In this document: piece by piece, positions 53,460 to 60,585 of the stretch | How positions within the stretch are numbered: the first letter of the stretch is position 1 | Layout: every line of letters begins with the position of its first letter | Assembly (NCBI GenBank): GCA_913775095.1 | Contig: CAJYIW010000024.1 | Coordinates: 186,001 to 250,000 of the forward strand | Reading direction: 5' to 3' | From: an uncultured Siphonobacter sp. | GTDB taxonomy: Bacteria; Bacteroidota; Bacteroidia; Cytophagales; Spirosomataceae | DNA length: 64,000 nt | Position numbers and translations under genes: made by a program | Notes under the pieces: generated by a model | The model's database searches: none | What the model saw: the letters and a program-made list of their open reading frames with translations, nothing else | Told to the model about the DNA's origin: nothing

Positions 53460-53467
53460 TACTTTTG
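53460..53467 (+). promoter_or_regulatory. Possible -7 box of the glutamine-synthetase-family gene
   Basis: TACTTTTG fits TAnnTTTG, 34 bp before the ATG. A -33 element is not evident. The preceding 53276-53459 holds nothing else that I can recognise. Confidence 0.45.
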
Positions 53468-53501
53468 CATCCCTTCTTGTAAAAGTCTCATTTATCGATC
53501 T

Positions 53502-54842
53502 ATGAATCCAATTCTTGATCCACATACTCAAAAAATAAAATTTGCCTTCGCCGATATCGACGGTATCATGCGGGGAAAAATCATCAGTCGCGAAAAATTT
53601 GAAAAGGGCTGGAAAGAAGGATACGGCTTTTGTAACGTCGTTTTTGGCTGGGACAGCAACGATACGGCTTACGATAATGCGACATTAACAGGCTGGCATT
53701 CAGGCTATCCCGATACGCCCGTCCGGATTGACACCGATACGCTTCGGACCATTCCCTGGGAAAATAACCTCCCGTTTTTTCTGGCAGACTTTAGTAACCC
53801 AGACGGCGAAGACTTACCCGCCTGTCCACGAAGTTTGCTCCGGCGGATCAAACGCCAATGCGAAGAAATGGGCTTTCACGCGGAATTTGCTCAGGAGTTT
53901 GAATGGTTCAATTTCCGGGAAACGCCCCAAAGTCTGCAACAGAAAGGCTTTCGCAATCTGGAACCGCTTACGCCGGGTATGTTTGGCTATTCCATTCTGC
54001 GGCCATCCCTGGAAAGTGCGTTTAATAATGACCTTTTCGACTTACTGACGGCTTTTGACATTCCGCTGGAAGGCCTGCACACCGAAACCGGACCGGGCGT
54101 TTACGAAGCTGCCATTCGGCATGACGAAGTATTAAGAGCCGCTGATAAAGCCGCCTTATTCAAAACAGCAGTGAAGGAAATTGCGTATCGTCACGGCATT
54201 ATTGCCACCTTCATGGCGAAATGGAATGCTGAGTTACCCGGTTGCAGCGGACACATTCATCAGAGTTTATGGAACCCCGAACAGACCAGAAATCTGTTTT
54301 ACGACGAATCGGCGGCGGATCGCATGAGTCCGCTGATGAAACAGTATCTGGCCGGGCAACTGTACTGCCTGCCACACGTCCTGCCCATGTACGCCCCGAC
54401 CATCAATAGTTACAAGCGACTCGTGGAAGGAGCCTGGGCTCCAACGACCCTCACCTGGGCGATTGATAACCGGACGACGGCCCTGCGGGTATTGAACAAC
54501 GGAGAAGCGTATACAAGACTCGAAAACCGGGTTCCGGGTTCGGATTCCAATCCCTATCTCGCCATTGCGGCTTCGCTGGCTTCGGGTTTGTACGGCATTA
54601 AACATCAGCTTTCACTCGACGTTCCGCCGACGGTTGGTAATGGGTATGTCAACAAAGCAAACGGCGTTATTCCCGCCAATTTGCGGCAGGCTACGGAGGT
54701 AATGAAAGATTCTTCCCTTGCGAAAGAATTATTCGGTGAAGCCTTCGTTGAACATTTCACCCAAACCCGCGACTGGGAATGGCGGCAGTACGCCCGACAA
54801 GTCAGTGAATGGGAATTAAAACGTTACTTCGAAATTATTTAA
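53502..54842 (+). CDS. Glutamine synthetase family enzyme (gamma-glutamyl ligase-like)
   Basis: A 446-residue enzyme of the glutamine synthetase fold. The N-terminal beta-grasp part has FAFADIDGIMRGKIIS. Metal and glutamate sites are visible in AEFAQEFEWF (Glu pair), LHTETGPGVYEAAIRH (the E-x-GPG-x-x-E motif, near 185-200), GCSGHIHQSLW (His near 253), and the SYKRL/WAIDNRTTALRV arginine region. It lacks features of the dodecameric housekeeping enzyme such as the adenylylation-site Tyr, so it probably ligates glutamate to an amine other than ammonia. A kinase-fold gene follows 86 bp on; substrate not known. Confidence 0.9.
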   Translation: MNPILDPHTQKIKFAFADIDGIMRGKIISREKFEKGWKEGYGFCNVVFGWDSNDTAYDNATLTGWHSGYPDTPVRIDTDTLRTIPWENNLPFFLADFSNPDGEDLPACPRSLLRRIKRQCEEMGFHAEFAQEFEWFNFRETPQSLQQKGFRNLEPLTPGMFGYSILRPSLESAFNNDLFDLLTAFDIPLEGLHTETGPGVYEAAIRHDEVLRAADKAALFKTAVKEIAYRHGIIATFMAKWNAELPGCSGHIHQSLWNPEQTRNLFYDESAADRMSPLMKQYLAGQLYCLPHVLPMYAPTINSYKRLVEGAWAPTTLTWAIDNRTTALRVLNNGEAYTRLENRVPGSDSNPYLAIAASLASGLYGIKHQLSLDVPPTVGNGYVNKANGVIPANLRQATEVMKDSSLAKELFGEAFVEHFTQTRDWEWRQYARQVSEWELKRYFEII

Positions 54843-54844
54843 TT

Positions 54845-54921
54845 TTAGTTGTTGGTTGCTGGTTATAGGTTGTTAGTAAAACAATAATCAATAACTATTC
54901 ACCAACAACCATCAACGAAAA
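54845..54921. repeat. Imperfect GT/CA-rich inverted repeat between GS-like and kinase-fold genes
   Basis: TAGTTGTTGGTTGCTGGTTA faces AACTATTCACCAACAACCATC, with arms of about 33 bp and several mismatches. It resembles the element at 38878-38968. Confidence 0.5.
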
Positions 54922-54928
54922 GGTTACC

Positions 54929-55972
54929 ATGAAAATAGTAGATTATCCAGCTATTATTAAACAGGCTCTGGCTGGATTTGATGATACCAAAGTCATCGCT
55001 AAGGTCGAGGATATCAGTGCCCGTGTTTCAACCAATCACGTCTTTCGGGTTACCTTCGACGATGACGATATCATCATTGCCAAGTTATCCTATTTTGGCT
55101 CGTACGAACAGTTTAAAGAAGATCATAAAATCATCCATACGCTTTCGAATAACCTGCTGTATCCCTTCGAAAACGTACTGGCCCGTTCGTTGGTGAAAGA
55201 CAACGAAGTGTACACCTATCGTTACAGTGACGGTTTTATTGACGCCTGGGTGGTGTTTTATAACCCCATTCGGGCGATGCAGAAAATGCCCCGCCGTCTG
55301 GATGAAGAGCACATTCGCAAGTTAGGACGGGAAATTGCCCGTTTTCACAAAGCCTGTGCGAAAGTAAGTCCGGTGTTGCCCAAATCTTCCAAAACGTTAC
55401 GGTCGGACGTGAACGATTTACTGCGGATTCTGGAAACGGAAACGGGTAAGTTTGAACACCGGATGCACATCAATGATTTGCGGAAACAATGTGAAATTTT
55501 TCTGGAAAACCGGCAGCAGTTAGTGGAGCAATCCGTGGAGACGATGCCCGTTTTCGTAGACTGGAACATCGGGAATTTTTCGGTCAATGATAACCTCGAA
55601 TTGTTCTCCCGCTGGGATTACGACTGGTTCCGGATCAGTTACCGCGTGATGGATTTCTACTTTTTCAGCCGCGTCGTTTCAGACATTGGCGACCGCACCG
55701 TTTTCAGTTACGTCATTGGTCCGTTAATGGAGGATCGTTTTATTCTGTTTCTCCAGGAATACCATAAAGTTTATCCCCTGACTGAACCCGAAGTTCGATT
55801 CATGAAAGAAGCGTATCGTTTCTTCATTCTGACGTATGTGATCAAGTACGGACGTTATTTTTTCCACCGCACTTACGCTACGAAATTGCAGAAAGAAGCC
55901 TACGAGACCTACTTCCCGTCGATTGATAAACAGTTTGACGCGGACAAGATTCTTCGGGCTTTGAATTTATAA
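54929..55972 (+). CDS. Phosphotransferase (APH fold) partner of the GS-like enzyme
   Basis: A 347-residue kinase-fold protein. The N-lobe has DDDDIIIAKLSYFGS with the likely ATP-binding Lys. The catalytic loop is VFVDWNIGNFSV (D-x4-N, near 211), but the His before Asp found in most APH enzymes is Val here, and the DFG equivalent is SRWDYDWFRIS. It is therefore a divergent member whose activity should not be assumed. The gene lies between the glutamine-synthetase-like gene and the Rpn-like gene (3 bp on). A similar protein is encoded at 35627-36628. It may act on the same metabolite as the GS-like enzyme. Confidence 0.82.
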   Translation: MKIVDYPAIIKQALAGFDDTKVIAKVEDISARVSTNHVFRVTFDDDDIIIAKLSYFGSYEQFKEDHKIIHTLSNNLLYPFENVLARSLVKDNEVYTYRYSDGFIDAWVVFYNPIRAMQKMPRRLDEEHIRKLGREIARFHKACAKVSPVLPKSSKTLRSDVNDLLRILETETGKFEHRMHINDLRKQCEIFLENRQQLVEQSVETMPVFVDWNIGNFSVNDNLELFSRWDYDWFRISYRVMDFYFFSRVVSDIGDRTVFSYVIGPLMEDRFILFLQEYHKVYPLTEPEVRFMKEAYRFFILTYVIKYGRYFFHRTYATKLQKEAYETYFPSIDKQFDADKILRALNL

Positions 55973-55975
55973 CGT

Positions 55976-56992
55976 ATGCTGAGACGGAAGAATGATATTC
56001 TGCTGAAAAGTGCCTTTGAAGAAGCCTTTCCTGATTTATTACGGTTTTTTTTCAAGGATGCCGATCAGCTTTTTGACATCGAACGCGGCTTCGAGTTCAT
56101 GGATAAAGAGTTAATGGAGCTCTTTCCCGAACTTGAGAAAAAAGGCGGGAATCGACTGGTAGACATGCTGGCGAAAGTCTACTCCAGCGAAGGTCAGGAA
56201 GAATGGTTACTGATTCACCTGGAAATTCAGGCTCAGCATGACCGGAAGTTCGCCAGACGAATGTTTCAGTATTTCTACCGAATTTATGATCGGTACGATG
56301 TCCCTATTACGGCGATTGTTGTCTTTACAGGAGCCCAGAAACCCGTCAAAAGCGATGGCTTTGAGTATCATTTTTTAGGAACCAACCTTCAGTACACCTA
56401 CAACGCCTATCATATACTGGAGCATTCTGAAGACCAGCTGCTAAGCATGAATAATCCCTTTGGACTAATCGTTCTGGCTGCTCAGAAAGCTTTACTCATG
56501 AACAGGATTCCTGAACGGGAACTGGCCGAACAAAGGCTAACGATTGCCCGAACCTTAATTGCGAGTAAACAATATGACAGTGAACGAATTAAACGATTTT
56601 TGTATTTCTTAAAGACGTTTATTCACATTGATAATTCTGAAATAAACGATACCTTTGATCATGAAGTCGATTTATTAACAGGTAACAATCATACCATGGG
56701 AATCATCGAAACCATCCAAATGCTCGCAAAAGAAGAATGGCGGGAAAAAGGCCTGGAGGAAGGGCTGGAGAAAGGCCTGGAGCAAGGAATTGAAAAAGGT
56801 ATTGAGCAAGGCATTGAAAAAGGCATTGAAAAAGGTATTGAGCAAGGCATTGAGCAAGGTCTTCAAAAAGGCAAAACCTCGTTTGTAAAAAATCTTTTAC
56901 AAAACACCGATTTCACGCACGCCAAAATCGCTGCTCTTGCGGATGTCTCTGTTCCTTTCGTAGAAAAAATACAAAAAGAAATCACCCGATAA
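55976..56992 (+). CDS. Rpn / PD-(D/E)XK nuclease family protein
   Basis: A 338-residue protein of the Rpn (recombination-promoting nuclease, transposase_31-like) group. The N-terminal nuclease half has NDILLKSAFEEAFPDLLRFF, DMLAKVYSSEGQEEW and LIHLEIQAQHD, matching the D...E-x-K/Q active-site pattern with Gln in the last position. A helical middle part is followed by ten GxEx tetrapeptides (residues 259-298), then a basic tail. Members promote RecA-independent recombination, and some act in phage defence. It starts 3 bp after the kinase-fold gene and ends before a strong terminator. An in-frame ATG at 56696 could give a 98-residue C-terminal product. Confidence 0.85.
   Translation: MLRRKNDILLKSAFEEAFPDLLRFFFKDADQLFDIERGFEFMDKELMELFPELEKKGGNRLVDMLAKVYSSEGQEEWLLIHLEIQAQHDRKFARRMFQYFYRIYDRYDVPITAIVVFTGAQKPVKSDGFEYHFLGTNLQYTYNAYHILEHSEDQLLSMNNPFGLIVLAAQKALLMNRIPERELAEQRLTIARTLIASKQYDSERIKRFLYFLKTFIHIDNSEINDTFDHEVDLLTGNNHTMGIIETIQMLAKEEWREKGLEEGLEKGLEQGIEKGIEQGIEKGIEKGIEQGIEQGLQKGKTSFVKNLLQNTDFTHAKIAALADVSVPFVEKIQKEITR
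56750..56869 (+). repeat. Ten-unit 12-bp tandem repeat inside the Rpn-like gene
   Basis: Units of the form GGnATTGAnnAA or GGnCTGGAnnAA encode Gly-(Ile/Leu)-Glu-(Lys/Gln/Glu). Units 4 to 9 are nearly identical, the outer ones more diverged. Twelve is a multiple of three, so slippage changes length without breaking the frame. Confidence 0.9.
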
Positions 56993-57015
56993 TTTCGTGG
57001 CTTCTGTCACTTTTC

Positions 57016-57063
57016 TCCTGCTCATGTGTTCGGTTAAGTTACCGAAGCATGAGCAGGACTTTT
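57016..57063 (+). terminator. Terminator after the Rpn-like gene
   Basis: A long stem (TCCTGCTCATG...CATGAGCAGGA with an inner TTCGGT/ACCGAA) is followed by CTTTTAT. Confidence 0.85.
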
Positions 57064-57108
57064 ATAAGCCTATGCATCGCCTGATTTTTCAGGAAATCCT
57101 TATCTTCC

Positions 57109-57957
57109 ATGAACCTCGACGAATTTCGTAGTATCATTTCTACCTACAGAGTCATCTTCTTTGATGCCTATGGGGTATTGAAAAACCATAAAGGACTTAT
57201 TCCGGGTATTGAGAATACCTTTCAATATCTCAAAGAACAGAATATTGATTATTATATTCTGACCAACGATGCCTCCCGAAGCCCCTTCCAACTGGCGGAA
57301 TCGTACCACCGTCTGGGTGTTCCGGAAATCAAGGCTGAACACATCATTTCCTCGGGTTTACTGGCTCAGGAATTCCTGACCCAGAAAGTTCGTCAGGGCA
57401 CAGTTGCCTATCTGGGGACCCCTGATTCGGCTTCCTACCTCGATACCGGCACCTTGATTCCCTTACCCATCAGTGAGCTGGATATTGACGATTGCGATCA
57501 CGTAGAAGCACTCGTTTTTCTGGATGATGAAGGCTTTGACTGGAAGACTGATCTCAACAAGACCGTCAATCTGCTTCGTAAACGCAACATTCCGGTGATT
57601 GTCTCCAATACCGATGCCACCTATCCGGTTTCTAAAAATCAGGTAGCGATGGCCATTGGCGGGATTGCCAAAATGATTGAAAACTCGGTGGGAAAACAGT
57701 TCATTCGTTTCGGCAAACCGGAGACTCAGCTATTTATCTATGCTTACGATTACATCCGAAACATTCAACCCGTCATGAAACACGAAATTCTGATGGTGGG
57801 TGATACTCTGCATACGGACATTCTGGGCGGTAACAAATTCGGACTGGACACGGCTCTGGTGCTTACGGGTAACACCCGGGCCGAAGACGCCGCCTCTCGC
57901 ATTTCTGCTTCGGGGATTATTCCGACGTACATCTGTGAATCTGCGGTTATCCTCTGA
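57109..57957 (+). CDS. HAD-IIA family hydrolase
   Basis: A 282-residue phosphatase-fold protein. Motif I is FDAYGVLKNH (Asp nucleophile near 19), where the second Asp of the usual DxD is Tyr. This recalls the HAD-IIA subgroup with DxW, in which the acid/base differs. Motif II is ILTNDASRSP, and motif IV MVGDTLHTDILGGNKFGLDT holds the metal Asp residues. The IIA cap lies between motifs II and III. The substrate is unknown, possibly a sugar or nucleotide phosphate. It follows the terminator of the Rpn-like gene and is transcribed separately. Confidence 0.88.
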   Translation: MNLDEFRSIISTYRVIFFDAYGVLKNHKGLIPGIENTFQYLKEQNIDYYILTNDASRSPFQLAESYHRLGVPEIKAEHIISSGLLAQEFLTQKVRQGTVAYLGTPDSASYLDTGTLIPLPISELDIDDCDHVEALVFLDDEGFDWKTDLNKTVNLLRKRNIPVIVSNTDATYPVSKNQVAMAIGGIAKMIENSVGKQFIRFGKPETQLFIYAYDYIRNIQPVMKHEILMVGDTLHTDILGGNKFGLDTALVLTGNTRAEDAASRISASGIIPTYICESAVIL

Positions 57958-58037
57958 TTTCCTCCTCCTGAGATCAGCTCTCGTTCATAGCTCCTGATGT
58001 GATCCGTATTTTCAGCTTTACCTGCCCAATGGCAATG

Positions 58038-58074
58038 TCCGTAATTGAACAGAACCTGTCCGATTACGGACATT
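58038..58074. promoter_or_regulatory. Predicted enhancer: tandem 16-bp palindromes, site C
   Basis: TGTCCGTAATTGAACA (58038-58053), 5 bp, then the perfect palindrome TGTCCG-ATTA-CGGACA (58059-58074). The whole is also framed by 15-bp inverted arms (58033-58047 and 58065-58079). It lies 52 bp before a TGGCATA element. Confidence 0.75.
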
Positions 58075-58126
58075 GCCATTTATTCAATATCTTCATTATC
58101 AATCCATTACACAATCATCCTTCTTT

Positions 58127-58141
58127 TGGCATAACTTTCTG
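58127..58141 (+). promoter_or_regulatory. Predicted sigma-54-like promoter of permease paralogs 5 and 6
   Basis: TGGCATAACTTTCTG matches the -24 element and the TTT that follows at the other two loci. The -12 part is not textbook. It begins 47 bp before the first ATG. Confidence 0.5.
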
Positions 58142-58173
58142 AATTCACTGACAGCCACTTTCCCTGTTCTGTC

Positions 58174-60567
58174 ATGCTGAAAAATTACCTGAAAATTGCC
58201 TTCCGGAATCTGATCAAAAATCCCGGTTACAGCTTCATCAACATCATGGGTCTGGCCGTGGGAATGGCCGCCAGTATTATGATCATGCTCTGGGTTCTGG
58301 ATGAATTCAGTTATGATACCTTCCACGAAAAGAAAGATCAGGTGTACCGGGTGATGCGGAATTTCAAGGAATCCGAAACCAAAATCTGGACTTCTTCTTC
58401 ACAAGGCGGTTTATTGGGTGATTACCTCCGAAAAAATATTCCCGAAATCAAACGCGTTACCCTGACCGACTGGGAGACCCCTATTGCTCTGGCATATCAG
58501 GATAAAGCATTGAAAAAGCAAGTCATGGGTGTAGAACCCGATTTTCTGAACATTTTTTCTTTTGAAGCAGCCAAAGGTTCCCTACAAACGGCGTTTAAAG
58601 ATCCTAAATCCATCATTCTTACCGAGTCAACGGCTAAAGCTTTGTTCGGAGATGACGACCCGATTAATAAAGTCATTCGCTATTATGGCAAGTATGACCT
58701 GAAGGTATCAGCAGTTATGAAGGACTACCCCAAGCATTCACGTTTTACGTTTGAAGCTTTGGTTCCCATGAAATTTCTCGACAGCATTGGATGGTCCTTT
58801 TATGGCTGGAGTGCCAATAACTTCCAGATTTACGTAGAACTTGATCCCAAAGCTGACCTGGCGGCGGTTAACGCTAAAATCAAGAATATTTATACCACTC
58901 AGGAAAAAAAAGATAGTAACGGAGACCTTTTTCTGTATCCCCTTACTCAATCACGCCTCTACGGTCGCTTCGAAAATGGTGTCCCGGTGGGCGGTCGCAT
59001 CGAGAACGTCCAGTTATTCAGCATCATCGCTGGTTTTGTGCTACTGATTGCCTGCATCAACTTCATGAATTTAAGCACCGCCCGCAGCGAAAAACGAGCT
59101 CGGGAGGTTGGCATTCGTAAAACTTCGGGAGCCATGCGAAGCGGCCTGATCAGCCAGTTCCTCGGCGAATCTTTAATACTCGCCTTCCTGGGTCTTTTGG
59201 TAGCCATTGGTCTGGTGGAGTTAAGTTTACCCTGGTTTAACAATCTGGTAGAAAAGCAGTTAGATCTCGAATTAGCCCAACCCGTTTACTGGGTCGCGGC
59301 CCTGGGAATTGTGATCATTACGGGTGTGTTAGCCGGAAGTTACCCTGCCTTTTACCTTTCTGCTTTCAATCCGGTAACCGTATTAAAAGGCACTATGCGG
59401 GTAGGACGCTCCGCTTCTATTCCCCGGAAAGTGCTGGTGATTCTTCAGTTTTCGTTTTCCATTGCTCTGATTATTTCTACGCTGCTGGTTTATCAGCAGG
59501 TTCAGTTTGCGAAGAACCAGCCGCTGGGTTATAACCAGGAAAACCTGATGTATTTCTCGATGGAGGGCGATGCCGCTAATCACTGGCAGACGCTTCGGAA
59601 TGAAATCATGGCTACTGGAGTCGCTGAAAATGTCTATTGCACCAGCTCCGTTCCCGGTGGTTCGGACGGTAGCAATGGCTGGGGTTTCAACTGGCGGGGT
59701 CGCCGCCCGGAACAGGCCAATCAGGTCTTTGAATTCATGCGGGTGAGTTACGACTTTCTGAAAACAACGGGCGTCCAGCTCGTGGCTGGTCGGGATTTCT
59801 CCCCGGCCTTTCCCGGAGATACTTCGCGAGCGGTGATCCTCAATGAATCGGCCGTCAAAACGCTGGGCTTCAAAAATCCAATTGGCGAAACCATTACTCG
59901 TGGCGATGCGGGTACTCCTTACTACGAACGCTATACGGTCGTGGGAGTGGTGAAAAATTTCGCTTATGGTTCACCTTACGAAGTGACCGATCCGATGTTT
60001 ATTAACCTGACCGTTCAGGGCGGAAACATGTCTACGATGGTAGTTAGGCTCAAAGGCAATCAGGCGGCTTCAGCAAGTCTTGAAAAAATCCAGCATATCT
60101 ACCAGAAATACGGTCGTGATGTCCCTTTTGATCAGCATTTCATGGATACCGATTTTGAGCGACGTTTTCAGGCCGAGCAACAGTTAGGGGCCCTGGCCTT
60201 TACCTTCGGCGGACTGGCCATTTTTATTTCCTGTCTGGGTCTGTTTGGGCTGGCTTCGTTTATGGCCGAGCAACGCCGGAAAGAAATCGGAGTTCGGAAA
60301 GTGCTGGGAGCCAGCGTCACGAATCTCTGGGGCTTACTGTCAAAAGACTTTCTTACGCTGGTAGTGATATCCTTCTTCATTGCCTCTCCATTGGCCTATT
60401 ATTACATGAATCAGTGGTTACAGAAATACACCATTCGCATTGAAATCGGATGGATCGTTTTCGCCTCAGCGGGAATCATTGCCCTGCTGGTAACCCTCAT
60501 GACGGTTAGTTATCAGGCCATCCGGGCCGCTCAGGCCGATCCGGTGCGAAGTCTTAAAAGTGAGTAA
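58174..60567 (+). CDS. FtsX-family ABC permease, paralog 5
   Basis: 797 residues. Coupling loops are KRAREVGIRKTSGAM (near 305), which has Thr-Ser where the other paralogs have Val-Leu/Val/Met, and QRRKEIGVRKVLGAS (near 698); the tail is DPVRSLKSE. It is the first of a two-gene permease operon and sits directly behind the third predicted enhancer and promoter. The altered first coupling loop might weaken or change contact with the ATPase. Confidence 0.92.
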   Translation: MLKNYLKIAFRNLIKNPGYSFINIMGLAVGMAASIMIMLWVLDEFSYDTFHEKKDQVYRVMRNFKESETKIWTSSSQGGLLGDYLRKNIPEIKRVTLTDWETPIALAYQDKALKKQVMGVEPDFLNIFSFEAAKGSLQTAFKDPKSIILTESTAKALFGDDDPINKVIRYYGKYDLKVSAVMKDYPKHSRFTFEALVPMKFLDSIGWSFYGWSANNFQIYVELDPKADLAAVNAKIKNIYTTQEKKDSNGDLFLYPLTQSRLYGRFENGVPVGGRIENVQLFSIIAGFVLLIACINFMNLSTARSEKRAREVGIRKTSGAMRSGLISQFLGESLILAFLGLLVAIGLVELSLPWFNNLVEKQLDLELAQPVYWVAALGIVIITGVLAGSYPAFYLSAFNPVTVLKGTMRVGRSASIPRKVLVILQFSFSIALIISTLLVYQQVQFAKNQPLGYNQENLMYFSMEGDAANHWQTLRNEIMATGVAENVYCTSSVPGGSDGSNGWGFNWRGRRPEQANQVFEFMRVSYDFLKTTGVQLVAGRDFSPAFPGDTSRAVILNESAVKTLGFKNPIGETITRGDAGTPYYERYTVVGVVKNFAYGSPYEVTDPMFINLTVQGGNMSTMVVRLKGNQAASASLEKIQHIYQKYGRDVPFDQHFMDTDFERRFQAEQQLGALAFTFGGLAIFISCLGLFGLASFMAEQRRKEIGVRKVLGASVTNLWGLLSKDFLTLVVISFFIASPLAYYYMNQWLQKYTIRIEIGWIVFASAGIIALLVTLMTVSYQAIRAAQADPVRSLKSE

Positions 60568-60585
60568 AACGTAACTATCTCTAAC

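Noticed and set aside
55976-56992. Insertion sequence or active transposon at the Rpn-like gene
   Set aside because: No terminal inverted repeats or target-site duplications were seen; the gene is tightly packed behind its neighbour.
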